Notes: a model not told the origin generated them from the letters alone. DNA of 64,000 nucleotides from Hyalella azteca (GCF_000764305.2 NW_025937227.1:248001-312000), one strand, 5' to 3'; shown: positions 37,201 to 46,204, counted from the stretch's first letter. A program made the numbers and translations.

Positions 37201-40200
37201 GTGACGATGCATACGCAATGCATGTGTTATGCTATCTGCGGTATAGTAACATTCTGGTGCTACTGCGGTAGTATAACACATGCTGGTGCTACCTGCGTTG
37301 ATCTCGGTGCCTCCTACTAGTAGGTGTTAGTTGTGACGATGTATGCGCAATGCCACGGCATCGACTGGTGGCATCATGAACGGTGCCACGTACGTCGATT
37401 TTAGTCCCCCCACTGGTACATGTCTTCCCATGTCTGAAAATTTCTTACATTGTCCGATAAATTTGAAGTCACTATTTGATCTTTCAGAACTCTGGTGTTC
37501 TTTAAAGGATATTTCTTAGGTAACAAACTTGATCAACAAGATTTTAGTCTTAAACTAGAGTTGATTTGTCTCAATATCCTTATCATGAAATTCAAGGCTT
37601 GGCTCGCAAAATCCCAGCAAAGAAACAGGCTTGCACGACATATTCAATTTTGGCACCAAAACAGTCTTTCAGAATGATTTGCTCACAATTTCAACACCAT
37701 TGCTGCGGGATTTATATTCAAGCTTTTTCATGAAAATCATGAGAATTTACCAAAAGTGTTTCATCCCGTACAGGTGCATCTGCCCTATAGGGTACAAAGG
37801 TGCCCTATGCGACTTACCCAGCCACGTGTGCCCCAGTGACGCTCCCGTGGGGACTCCCAATTGTGCTCCTGGGTCGTCATGTGTTGCCTCTAATGAATAT
37901 CCCGGCGACTACGAGTGCATCTGCCCCTTCGGCAAAACTGGACCGCTGTGCGACGTTGTTCAAGGTGTGTTCGAACTCACATCTATACACCAGAGGCTTG
38001 GGCGTGACTATGGCTAAATGTAAGAGTTGAATTTGTGGCCCTGAACCTCTGCGTGGCTAGCTGCCGTTGCCTTTCCCTATGTAATTCCTGGACACCTTCG
38101 CAATGGAACGAGCCAGGTTCTGAAATTGATGCTTTTTTTATGAGATTTGAAACACAAGCGTTCCCAGTTAACTTATTCGAGCTGATGCGATTCTCCAACA
38201 AAGGCATTCGTGAGTATGGAATGTATTTATTAAAATTCTGGTTATCCTGATTACTACAAGTTTGATTTACGTTGGGACGTATCGGTACAATTGTGTTCAA
38301 TTCACAGAATTTTTGAAACTGCATTGTATTGACTTAGTTGAATGTCCTTTCCACTTTAGTAGGCGAAAACGCATGAGTCACTCCAGACTATGAAATTCTA
38401 GCAATAGTAGCTGTTCAAATATTCAAGATCATAACAGCCTGGTAACTTGATCAGTTCCATAATATCAATAATTTTTTTAAGGTTTTTCAATCTAACATAA
38501 AACAAACAATTGTTAAAAAAAATTCTTTCCGGACTGCACGATCGCAATTCATATGGCAATGCATTATCTTCACCAGATGTGGCCCAATCACCCATCCCGA
38601 AGTTCCGAGGTCGTCGCTCCTACCTGACCGTGGCACCTGTGGGGTCCTTGCGACGCGTGTGCCATGCGTCCATCGCCTTCAGACCCGACAATTCTTCAGG
38701 CCTCATATTCTACGCGTCAGGACCCACCACACTCGCCCCGGGCCCAACCACGGGTCGTGCAGTTCCAGACTTCATGGCACTGTCCCTCAATAATGGCTCT
38801 CTCAGCCTGTCATATAAGCTCGGTGATTATCAAGTTTCCAACGACGTCACAAAAGTTTTCGTTATCAAGCAGTTTAAGTTGACCCAAAGATTTGTGATCG
38901 TTGGCTCGGCTATTGCGTCTGTAATTACTCTGTTTAGTTTAAACTTGAATGCTGACTGGCATAATGATTGGCTAGATCGGAATTGTTCCTGAAAAACTCA
39001 TCTCAGGTAAAAATTTGAACATTTAATACCTTCGATTAATTACAAAAAAAATTAATGAAGCGCAGTTACTACGCTGTTATTATGATGAAATAAACCGTAA
39101 TTTGGCAACATAAACTAGAAATTTCACAACCCAAGGGAGTCCGAGTTGAGCCTTTTTAAAAGTTTTTTCTAAGCAAATAATTCCTTAGATAAACCATGCC
39201 TACTTCAAACTCCTCTTTACAGGCCAAGCTGGCAGGAGCGGCATCGTCCAATCTGCCAAAAAAATTAAGCTCAACGAGTGGAACTCCGTGACGTTCAGGC
39301 GGAAGGGAACACAAGCCGATCTAATATTCGACGGTGAAATCCACAAATCCGCTGATAACGTGGACGCACCTGACTATGATCCCCCGCGAGGATTACGTGA
39401 ACAATCAACGGAAAATCACGCTCCTGCAGTATCAACAACTACTTTGTTCTCCAACGGCTCGGCATCGTCGGTGTCGCGAGTGAGGAAGACACGCAAGATT
39501 CAAGACAATCCTGATGCCTACATGGAAGTGGGGGATGAAATTTTTATTGGTGAGTGCACAGTGCGTTAACATCAGGCGGATGTCAATAGGGCTTAATTGC
39601 ATTATAAACCATTCCTCTTCACGGGGATATTTTCACATGAAAACTAGCCAAGTGTGACTGCATTTCAAAATTGTAATATCTTATTGCCGAATGAGACCGA
39701 TGGGGCTTTTGACAATCAAATGTGTTAATCCTCTACCGCCTGACATGAGTAACCGGAGCAATATTGTCACAAGCCTACTTCCCAAAAAGGATCCGTTACT
39801 AGTGAGCGCAAAATGACTTGCACTGATGGTTACCACCACGTACAACTTTAAAATGTTCTCTGTTGCGTACAAACGTCCTCAGGTTGCTACACTCAATAGT
39901 TTACGTATAATTTAAGTTGAAAGTTACTTTAAAATGTTCTCTGTTGCGTACAAACGTCCTCAGGTCTACACTCAATAGTTTACGTATAATGTAAGTTGAA
40001 AGTTATGTTCCCGGAGAGTGACATGCAGCGGTAGAGTGTTAATTATGGGTAATTTTGACGGTGACTTACCCCTACCCAGGCGGGGTGCCGGATATGACGA
40101 TCATCCCGGACTCTGTTGGGCCTCTCGCGTCCCGTCAGTCATACCAGGGCTGCATTGGGGAGGCAAGCGTCAAATTTTTTTATTTATTTCTTATAATAAA

Positions 40201-43200
40201 GGCTTTACTAAGTTAACAGAGGCTGAGGAGACTTTCATCGAACAATAACTGTAACTGGAAATAAATTCTTAAGCTAATGATGCTAATTTTGTGCTTGATT
40301 CGAACCTAACTTGCATGACGCGTTAAATTTACCTAGAATTTTTTGTCTAGGAATTCGTTTGCTTTTACAGCGCAAAGGCTTTCATTTATACGTGTATACA
40401 TTTTCCAGGTGATCGTGAATGGAGCGCTGTATAAGTTAGACCGCGAAGGAGGCCCCCTGGGGGTTGTCAGAGGGCAAGGGCTGGTCTCCTGTGAGGACCA
40501 AACCCCTTTAATATGTGGCCCCGCCACCTGCCTCAACGGGGGAAAATGCCTCCTGAAGAGTGACAGCTCTGCTGATCCCCAAATCCCTCCAGCTTTCACC
40601 CCCAACGCGTCGGGTTCAACGGGGGCTTCTACTTCGACCGGTCAGGCAGTGTGCGACTGCCCTGCGGTGAGGCTCTCCGGGTATTCAAGTTCACAAAGTT
40701 CTTGTAGTATACAAGTTTAATTTAATATTATCAAAAATTATATAAACTTGATATCACTTCCAAGATGAGGTGTCTTACGGTTCTTTGAATTTGTACAATT
40801 GAGTTTTGAGAATTTTACTAATTTAACAGTTTATTTTGTGGTTCATGACTATCGTTACCGGATGCTGAACTCGATCATCGAATGGATAATTAGTTAATTG
40901 AAATGTTTTTAATTGCTATCGCATTTAATTGAAGTGCAACTGTTATTATTTATTGTAGTCGTTCAGCGGTGGTCGGTGTGAAGTGGCCGAAGCTTGCTCC
41001 CCCTCCCCGTGCATGGCTGGAGGGACCTGCGTCCCCTCCGTCCCCTCCATCCACTCCGGTCCCTCCGTCCCCTCCCGCAAGAAGCGTTGGGCCCGAGCAT
41101 CATCTACGTCTACGGGATCACATTCTCCTAATCCTCAAGCCAGAAGATCGGAGTTTTCTGAGCCCTTAGTTACGGGATACGAATCTTTAGATTCATTCGA
41201 TTCGTGGTACGATGATATGCAATCGGAGTCTGATTTTTCTACAAGCAAAAGCTCGTCCTTCATCTTATCACAAAATCCTGAATCTCTAAACAAAAATGCC
41301 CCGAAAAGCATGCATGCCGTTAATAAAAGATCAGCAGGCCATTTAGAATCCATAGAAAACAGAAAAATTCGATCAGCGAAGAGAAGAAGTCGTGACATCG
41401 CTGATGATATGAATGGTAGCTCCTACCGCTGCTTGTGTCCTCCTGGAAGAGTGGGCCGCTTGTGCGAGAGAGGTGAGCTTTTTATGATTAGTCAATATCA
41501 ATGATATTTTGTAACAATATCATTGATATTTTTTAGATTCATCTTTATAGATTAATTGTAGTTATTGAGCTATGATTGTTTTACAGAATAATTGGCTTGT
41601 TGGGAGAAATTTTGGAAGACCTGATCACTCGTAGAAATTCAAAGAGTTCAATTCCTTAACAAATAAAATATTTAGTTTATTGCCCAGGGTACGGTTTAAC
41701 AAGTAAAAGTCTTGTAATGGGTTCATGACTAATTTAATTCATGACTCATTAAATTAAAATTCAGAGGTTAATTACTCATTTAATTGAACCTTAGTCGAAA
41801 CTTCAAACGCATACTCAGACTGTTTACAAACCTCCATTAGAAACACTTCCTAGCAAGACTTTAGTTTAAAGAACCACAATTCATAAAATACCTGAACAAA
41901 TGGCCAGTAACACCCACTTGTATACCACCGCTCCTGTGCTCAGTTAATTTTGTTCAATTTAATTTTCTTAGATTCTTGCTAGTATTTATTTCCAGTGTTT
42001 CATTCTTTTATGAACTTTGTTGTGGAAATCATTTATTTCAAACCTCAGCACGCAAGATCATCAAATAAAGTGACAAGACCGGTTCCGAACTATATTTTTT
42101 ATTTAAAAATTTAAATTATTGCTGCAATACTTGCTCCTATTGTTACTCCTACTCATTTCAGAATCGCAGCTTTAAAAGTTAATGAAAACAGTCTTGAAAT
42201 GTTACCTCTTGATTACTAACAGTTACATTGATAATTTTACTTCTGACTGCAGCATCGCGTGGGCAAACTGCCGCCAAGTTCAGCGGGCAGAGCTTCGCCC
42301 GTCAAGGCCCAGGGGCAGCCAACGCCCCAGCCGACACCCGCCGTGATGACTTGTCCCTCAACGTGTCAACTTCGTCCCCTCACGGCCTCCTGCTGTGGCG
42401 GGGACCTGTGAGTTAAACCTGCAGCTGGGGTAGAAAGGGTGTTGATATGGTCAACGCGCAGTACAAAGCAAGTTGATATAATCAGCACGCAGGACAAAGC
42501 GGGTTGATATAATCAGCAAGCAGCACAAAGCGGGTTGATATAATCAGCACGCAGAACAAATCGTGTTAATATAAACGACATGCAGCACAAAGCGATTTGA
42601 TATAATCATCTTGCGGTACTGAGCGTGTTGATGTAATCAATACGCGTTGCAAGAGCTGGATGTGTTTCAACAAAGTTCATCGGGAGTAAAGAAATTGAAG
42701 TTCCAGTGAATATATATCTACTCTCATATGAAATAAAAACAGAGCCATGACACTCACGATATCAGCATAAATTACATTATTTTCTCGAAGTTATAATATA
42801 TAAATTCTTCCTACAGGTGGGGGAGGCCAGGAGTCAGGACTGGGTGGGGGTCGGTGTTTATGGAGGTGCCGTGAGGGTCGTTTGGACCCTTGGTGGGGGT
42901 AAGCCCAGCTCCCTCACATCTCATGGTGAGTACATGAGTACTATTAATCTTATGTGTGACGTGCCCTCGAAGTTCATTTGAAGCAGACGCCACGATAAAT
43001 GCTTTGTTGAATAATAAAAATAATAACGAAGAACATATCCCCTACCAACTGACCACTGTGCAATAATTGTAGATACGTTTTGTTTTTATTGTTCAAATTT
43101 TAATACCGTAGTACAAAGCCGAAATCTTATTGTTTTTAGTGCCAATCAACCTCTTCAGTATATATTGTATATTTTAACGTCATAGGAATTTCAAAACTAC

Positions 43201-44203
43201 CTTCAGAATGCAGCAATATTTAAAAAAAAATTTCTAATTGTTAGCATACGAAAATATTTGAAACGGAGCTTAGCAGCCAATTGGCGAACTGATTTATAAA
43301 GTATCGATGAAGCAATAAGTTCGGAATACAAATAGCTATTTGTTCATGGTTGGTTCAGTATTTTGACTCAATTTATTATGACGGCTGTCCTGATCCGCTA
43401 GTCCGGGTGGACGATGGACGATGGCACAGCGTGGTGGTGGCGAGGGACGGTTCGTCCTTGTCGTTATACGTGGACGGCAACCTGTCCCAAAAGACAGGCC
43501 CTGTCAACTTCACTCGACGAGACGGGCCCGCTACCGTCTACATCGGTCAGTTATTATCATTTCTCCACCAATCAACTTCTTCATAGTAGATCATTTTATC
43601 ATCGTCTTTACCTTAACAAAAGTGCTAGTGTGTGAAAAGTCAAGTAAGTAAAGTAAAAAGTGGTAGTGCTGTTTGGCGTCATCGCTACAAAAAGTAATTT
43701 ATGTTACAGTGAGAATATTTATTATATTCTTCCTCTTAAACTGTAATGCTGGGTCCGATTAATTATGCATTCGAGAGACTCCTCATGGCCCAGCAATGTA
43801 CCGATTCTCGATAGCACAATAACCGAACGAAGACTCCTTCAATTGTGTTCTTAGCGCATTTTCTCATTTATGGAAAAAAGGCGCAATTATGCTCGCCATG
43901 TCAGTCCGTCCGTCTGTCCGTCTACCTGTCTGTCCATCCGTGACTTCACGTTTTCGTCGACGAGATAATGCGCTCTCTGTCACTCACTGCAGTGAGTACT
44001 GAGTTATATTTTTTTTACACGCGGACTTTTCTTCTCCGCCTGCAGGAGGTCTGGACGAAGTGGCTGTAGCCTCGGCGACGGAGGGCCTCTTTCTATCTTC
44101 CTTCAATGGCTGCTTGCGCGACGTTAGGTTGCACGCCGGGGCGCCCCTGCTGATCTTCGACGACGTTACTCACGGCGCCGATCTGCAGCTCTGCGTCAGA
44201 TAG
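19284..44203 (+). CDS. eys: Eyes shut (Spacemaker)-like secreted EGF/laminin-G matrix protein, 28 exons
   Basis: Exons: 19284-19720, 20162-20310, 20949-21062, 22284-22406, 23096-23209, 23713-23884, 24445-26206, 26576-26707, 27400-27466, 28160-28289, 28866-28932, 29451-29612, 30288-30442, 31472-32271, 33076-33181, 34629-34768, 36223-36396, 36743-37058, 37774-37964, 38577-38822, 39223-39549, 40080-40162, 40409-40666, 40959-41472, 42253-42407, 42817-42925, 43402-43545, 44046-44203. Phases agree at all 27 junctions, giving 2434 codons before TAG. There are 14 EGF and 4 laminin-G domains, a Ser/Thr-rich region after EGF 7, and an end directly after the last LamG (ADLQLCVR) with no membrane segment. 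This is the domain order of insect Eyes shut, which is secreted into the inter-rhabdomeral space to separate photoreceptor membranes. Crumbs is excluded by the missing membrane and cytoplasmic tail. The first exon and the exon-27 acceptor are the least certain parts. Confidence 0.87.
19600..19720 (+). other. Hydrophobic signal or signal-anchor segment and start of EGF 1
   Basis: About 110 residues after the proposed start, a basic stretch ([10 protein letters not shown]) precedes the hydrophobic segment [20 protein letters not shown], followed at once by the first EGF cysteines ([11 protein letters not shown]). This could be an internal signal sequence, a signal-anchor, or a sign that the true start is a later Met or another upstream exon. 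Confidence 0.6.
19721..20161 (+). other. GC-AG intron 1 with a short tandem repeat
   Basis: Exon 1 ends AACAG followed by GCGAGA, and exon 2 starts after TTTCAG. This is the only splice found that joins EGF 1 with correct spacing: [20 protein letters not shown] degenerate repeat of about 36 bases (GAATTAGTTCTCCTG type) fills 19741-19900. Confidence 0.7.
20162..23884 (+). CDS. eys: EGF 1-7 exon cluster of the eys-like gene
   Basis: Five exons encode one EGF repeat each, offset so that each junction falls in the C5-C6 loop (GYTG, GFTG). Exon 2 has [16 protein letters not shown], exon 3 [16 protein letters not shown], exon 4 CLHGGRC, exon 5 [16 protein letters not shown] and exon 6 [13 protein letters not shown], while EGF 7 ([16 protein letters not shown]) is split between exons 6 and 7. 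Junctions 2-6 are phase 1, the usual phase for shuffled EGF modules, and the junction into exon 7 is phase 2. DxDEC and INEC types suggest some calcium-binding repeats. Confidence 0.88.
20335..20560 (+). repeat. Third copy of the interspersed repeat at 5585-5990
   Basis: GCTACAAATCTTATAATTGA, GATCTGAAATTTCGCACAC and AATCAATTGACAGAATTAAT follow in the same order as at about 5807-5930. It lies in the intron after exon 2. Confidence 0.7.
21063..21212 (+). repeat. Two extra copies of the exon 3 end with splice donor
   Basis: The last part of exon 3 (from TGCGACGACCTGCTCGACAA to GGCTACACAG) and its donor recur twice, 74 and 70 bases apart. Both copies end with GTAAGTGT, a better donor than the GTACGT used at 21063. 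Reading through meets a stop (CGA TAA), so use of the extra donors would truncate the protein. Confidence 0.85.
21305..21570 (+). mobile_element. tRNA-derived SINE, copy 1
   Basis: A box A-like TGGCCCAGTGGTTACAG and a box B GGTTCGATCCC (21374-21384) form a tRNA-like head. A body with GGCCGGGCGGTTAAGCAAAG follows, then the tail AAGAATCGGCGACAGGCC and a TATTATTATT 3' end. The same order recurs at 27870-28110. The head is not a functional tRNA gene because no complete cloverleaf is formed. Confidence 0.8.
21590..21850 (+). repeat. 35-bp tandem repeat, about 7 copies
   Basis: Units of GAAAGAATGGACTATAGATT plus GCTCCCAACCCTGTC, with few substitutions, in the intron after exon 3. Confidence 0.9.
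21895..22255 (+). repeat. Degenerate tandem repeat of about 35 bp
   Basis: Units contain GTCAGGTGGTGAAGTAAAAC and TTGATTTGAC with substitutions and small indels, directly upstream of exon 4. Confidence 0.75.
22754..23095 (+). repeat. GTCATCTGGTCATGTCACTATTC-type repeat containing 3' splice-site copies
   Basis: Short units of CATGTCATCTGGTCATGTCA and CTATTCATGTCATC fill the space up to exon 5. The unit at 23009-23035 repeats the acceptor and exon start itself (ATCATGTCAGGCTGGTC), matching 23085-23101. Three open frames here are repeat artefacts. Confidence 0.85.
23210..23400 (+). repeat. Four extra copies of the exon 5 end with splice donor
   Basis: About 34 bases of exon 5 (GCGCCTGGCAGCTTCGCCTG to CCAGCACG) plus GTGAG recur about every 45 bases. 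The later copies carry GTGAGT donors. Confidence 0.9.
23885..24135 (+). repeat. About seven copies of the exon 6 end and donor
   Basis: Units of about 36 bases (CCTCACGCCCCAAG followed by GTGTCGTACCTTC) start at the exon 6/intron boundary. Several keep the exact CCCCAAG/GTGTC junction. Confidence 0.85.
24445..26206 (+). CDS. eys: Large exon: EGF 7 end, Ser/Thr-rich mucin-like region, EGF 8 start
   Basis: The exon completes EGF 7 ([18 protein letters not shown]), then encodes about 520 residues dominated by Thr, Ser, Asp, Glu and Pro (for example [24 protein letters not shown]), and ends with the start of EGF 8 ([11 protein letters not shown]). It is a single 1762-nt exon. A region of this composition is expected to be heavily O-glycosylated and extended. 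This fits the mucin/proteoglycan-like part of Eyes shut. No regular repeat unit was seen in it. Confidence 0.85.
26576..30310 (+). CDS. eys: EGF 8 end and laminin-G domain 1
   Basis: Exons 8-12 and the start of 13. EGF 8 finishes as [12 protein letters not shown] and LamG 1 runs from [11 protein letters not shown] through [30 protein letters not shown] and [18 protein letters not shown]. The donor after exon 10 is read as TTCAA/GTATTA (28289) because the stronger-looking CAC/GTATCC would break the frame. Confidence 0.82.
26790..26876 (+). repeat. One extra copy of the exon 8 end with donor
   Basis: The last 69 bases of exon 8 and the donor GTGAGA(C/T)ATCGTTT recur 156 bases downstream with few changes. 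The copy still has the AGTCCAG/GTGAG junction. Confidence 0.9.
27870..28110 (+). mobile_element. tRNA-derived SINE, copy 2
   Basis: Same head (ATGGCCCAGTGATTAAAG, box B GGTTCGATCCC at 27929-27939) and the same tail region with AAGGCCTACGGCCTAATAAA. It ends shortly before exon 10 at 28160. Confidence 0.8.
28935..29420 (+). repeat. Tandem repeat of about 128 bp, 4 copies
   Basis: Units contain GAAGATTTAAATAAGCGTTT, ATGTCTTTATTGAATAATTG and TTCACCATTAATTGTGAAAG, and fill the intron between exons 11 and 12. Confidence 0.9.
29655..29790 (+). repeat. Tandem repeat of about 45 bp, 3 copies
   Basis: Units contain TGTACACCTCTGCAACTTTG and TATTTGGTACTACAACGT, just inside the intron after exon 12. Confidence 0.85.
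29911..30063 (+). repeat. Interspersed element, copy 1
   Basis: The family runs TTTAGCGCATTTTCTCATTT, then a GTCC/GTCT-rich stretch, GTTTTCGTCGACGAGAAAAT, CACTCACTGCAGTGAGTACT and ends GAGTTATATTTTT. It has no coding potential. It lies in the intron before exon 13 in the gene's orientation. Confidence 0.85.
30288..32271 (+). CDS. eys: EGF 9 and EGF 10, the latter split by a long basic/acidic insert
   Basis: EGF 9 is [12 protein letters not shown]...CLCPPGFEGTFC, joined across a phase-2 intron. EGF 10 starts [16 protein letters not shown], is interrupted by roughly 230 residues of low-complexity Ser/Glu/Gln-rich sequence, and resumes as [12 protein letters not shown]. The insert contains [10 protein letters not shown], a furin-type motif (RRKR), near its start. 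It lies within one exon with no splice signals at its borders, so it is part of the protein. Confidence 0.82.
32310..32610 (+). repeat. Tandem repeat of about 43 bp, 7 copies
   Basis: Units contain CAGGTTAAAGTTACGTCAGG and TGATTAGTTAGCCTGGTGTA, starting about 40 bases after the exon 14 donor. Confidence 0.9.
32895..33075 (+). repeat. Tandem copies of the 3' splice site before exon 15
   Basis: Units of about 45 bases (CAATAATCTTGTCTCGTCTC then CAGCTGGCTTGACA) lead into the real acceptor. Each earlier unit ends in a version of CTGGCTTGACAAAAAGTGGC, which mirrors the acceptor and exon start CTGGCTTGACAG/GAAGTC. Confidence 0.8.
33076..36935 (+). CDS. eys: Laminin-G domain 2
   Basis: Exons 15-18. 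The domain has [80 protein letters not shown] and ends with [18 protein letters not shown] basic insert (DRRRQSSSG onward) follows before EGF 11. Exons join in phases 2, 1, 1. Confidence 0.82.
33182..33870 (+). repeat. About 20 copies of the exon 15 end with splice donor
   Basis: A 33-base unit, GCCTCTACCTTAG followed by GTGAGCTTAGTGACGACGAA, begins at the exon 15/intron boundary. Many units keep the perfect CTTAG/GTGAGC donor. Because 33 is a multiple of three, long artefact frames run on both strands. Confidence 0.95.
34268..34613 (+). repeat. Interspersed element, copies 2 and 3 in tandem
   Basis: Copy 2 (34268-34440) is diverged. Copy 3 (34441-34613) is complete and ends in its TTATATTATTATTTTTTTT tail only about 15 bases before the exon 16 acceptor at 34628. 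Confidence 0.85.
34985..35285 (+). repeat. 26-bp tandem repeat, about 10 copies
   Basis: Units of ACAATCTTTGTATCTGATCT plus AAAGAT in the intron after exon 16. Confidence 0.9.
36552..36702 (+). repeat. Interspersed element, copy 4
   Basis: Same family as 29911-30063. The T-rich end lies about 40 bases before the exon 18 acceptor. Confidence 0.85.
36743..37964 (+). CDS. eys: LamG 2 end, EGF 11 and EGF 12
   Basis: Exons 18-19. EGF 11 is [17 protein letters not shown], joined through W to [15 protein letters not shown] 12 is [18 protein letters not shown] with [12 protein letters not shown]. The exon 18 donor is TACTG/GTGCGT. Confidence 0.84.
37059..37320 (+). repeat. Two extra copies of the exon 18 end, one with an intact in-frame donor
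   Basis: The exon end (GGTGC, ACTTGCGTTGATCTCGGTGC, TACGTACTG) and about 80 bases of intron repeat with a period of about 117. The second copy keeps TACTG/GTGCGTATTTTGTG at 37175, exactly 117 bases downstream, and the frame stays open to it. The third copy has lost the donor. Confidence 0.88.
38577..40470 (+). CDS. eys: Laminin-G domain 3, joined by a second GC-AG intron
   Basis: Exons 20-23: [60 protein letters not shown], then [19 protein letters not shown] Ser/Thr and basic insert (RVRKTRKIQ) interrupts the domain in exon 21. The donor after exon 22 is GGGGAG/GCAAGC (40163), a good GC donor that restores the canonical GCIGEVIVNG. Confidence 0.8.
39862..40012 (+). repeat. Direct duplication of about 75 bp
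   Basis: TTTAAAATGTTCTCTGTTGC to GTATAATTTAAGTTGAAAGT occurs twice in a row, with a small deletion in the second copy, upstream of exon 22. Confidence 0.85.
40409..41472 (+). CDS. eys: EGF 13 and EGF 14, both with inserts
   Basis: EGF 13 is [12 protein letters not shown], then about 40 extra residues, then CDCPASFSGGRC across a phase-0 intron. EGF 14 starts [12 protein letters not shown], is split by about 130 residues rich in Ser with several basic clusters ([23 protein letters not shown]), and finishes [12 protein letters not shown]. All of the EGF 14 insert lies in one exon. Confidence 0.82.
42253..44203 (+). CDS. eys: Laminin-G domain 4 and C-terminus
   Basis: Exons 25-28: [97 protein letters not shown] and LQLCVR then TAG at 44201. 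The exon 27 acceptor is taken as CCGCTAG (43401). The better-looking CAG at 43357 would bring in a stop in the required phase. Confidence 0.82.
42420..42660 (+). repeat. Tandem repeat of about 43 bp
   Basis: Units contain GTTGATATAATCAGCACGCA and GCACAAAGCGG, starting about 30 bases into the intron after exon 25. Confidence 0.85.
43851..44012 (+). repeat. Interspersed element, copy 5
   Basis: A complete copy whose T-rich end lies about 34 bases before the final exon's acceptor at 44045. Confidence 0.87.
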
Positions 44204-46204
44204 CACCGAAGACGCCTGCCACCTGGCCAGACTGCGTCTGCAGCGTAACTTTATGAGTGACAAGTGCTTTCGCTCAGAATTATTTCAAATTGTGTAGTGC
44301 CAGATTTTTTATTGACTCTTTAAGATACTTGAATTTTAATTGTATATGACTGTCGTGTCGCTCCGGGCCAGGCGTTGATTGATTTATTGTAAGTAGAAGA
44401 GATTTTAAGCTGCTAGGAAATTTGATAACTGCTAAGAAATTGACGACTGCTAAGAAATTTGACAACTGCTAAGAAAATCGACGACTGCCAAGAAAATTGA
44501 CGACTGCCAAGAAATTTGGCGACTGCAAAGAAATTTGGCCACTGCTAAGAAATTTGACGACTGTTAAGAAATTTGGCGACTGCTAAGGAATTTGACGACT
44601 GCTGAGAAATTTGACGACTGCTTAAAAAATTGAAGACTGCTAAAAATTTTTTATAGCTGCTAGAAAAGTTCACAGCTGTTTTTAAAAAAGATAGCAACAC
44701 GAAGCAGAAAGTAATTGTGTGTGAAAATACATTGTTGTCAAGATAGCAGTCACAGTTGATTGCGTGCTTACGAGTTTCAACAGGTGCAGTCGCTAGTCTT
44801 GTCGATCAATACATTCTTCCTATTGTTAGCATTACTTTTCCAAAATATTCGTTTTACGCATAAACATGTTTTGTTCTCTTTGGTCAATATAGGTAGACTC
44901 TATAGAATCTTTGTTTGTAGAATTAAGTCCATGTATATACATACCAACCATCAGCTTAAAATTGATGGGTCATCCGCAATGTTTTAATTAAATCGTCGTC
45001 ATGTGCGTAGATTTTAGCTTCTGTTGCGATTTTCTACAAGTGCCCAAAATACGAAAAGATTCTTGTTGTATGTGAGTTTTTATTCCGTTTCAATTGTTCT
45101 GATGTTGCCTAGAATTATTTGCTGTTACAATTTTTCTCTTGAGTTAAGATTTGTGCCTAAAGCTATCCAGTCACTGCCTTTGTATAATACAGACCCTATC
45201 TGTATACAACAGTCTATCTGTATACAATAGTGGCTATCCGTAAACAGTACAGCCACTGTTTGTATAGTATAGTCGCAAATTGTATACAGTACAGTCGCTA
45301 TCTGCATACAATAGTCGCTATCTGTATACCATACAGTCGCTGTCTGTATACAATACAACGATGAATCCCATCTTCTTTCCTCCTTTTCCCTTACTCAGTT
45401 ACTGGAAAAATTAGGTTCGTATCCCGGATTAGCTGAAATCAATAGCAGTTAAAACGTTTACTTTTTCAGGCAATTCGGTTTCGATTGAAAAACGAAGTTA
45501 TGTATAATTTTATCCTTACTGTTATTATTAATCTTTGTTTATTAATAACCGCTAATAAGTGAAGGTATGCGGTAGGGGCTTCTTCTTTCTTAGTTGCCTG
45601 TATAAACGTTTTCGGTTTAATTCGACGATTCTCCTTCTGAGGCGTTTCCTTCCTTCGTACTTTTTTTAGCATTCTGAATGTTTGAAACTCCCAAGTTCGT
45701 ACTTTCTTCAAACAACGGAGCAAAGATACCATTTCAACAGTAACTTTCACCTTCGACCTTGACTCATCACTAATTAAATGTGGCGACCTAATGACAACAA
45801 TATAACACTGATGCCAGACGTCTAATCGGAACCTAATGACGTCAAGACAACATAGCTGCCAGACGCGTGATCAGAGGCCAATGCCGACTAACGTTGCTGC
45901 CAGACGTGTGATCGGAACCTAATGGCAACAACACAACACTGCTGACAGAAGTGTGATCGGAACCTAATGGCAACATAACACTGCTGCTAGAACGTGTGAT
46001 CGGAACTTACTGGCAACAACACAACACTGCTGACAGAAGTATGATCGGAACCTAATGGCATCATAGCAGTAGATATCATTGCTGTTGCCTGCTAGACGTG
46101 TGATCGGAACCTATTGACAACACAATACTGCTGACAGAAGCGTGATCGGAACCTAATCGCAACATAACGTTGAAAAGTTCTGATCAAAAGGCCAGTCTAG
46201 TCAA

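Noticed and set aside
43350..43401. Exon 27 starting at the CAG before 43358
   Set aside because: The preceding exon ends in phase 1, which would give an immediate TGA. The TAG acceptor at 43401 keeps the frame and a normal LamG sequence.
19284..44203. Crumbs, agrin, perlecan or Slit identity
   Set aside because: Crumbs needs a membrane segment and short cytoplasmic tail. Agrin and perlecan need follistatin-like or Ig/laminin modules. Slit needs leucine-rich repeats. The 14 EGF/4 LamG order fits Eyes shut.
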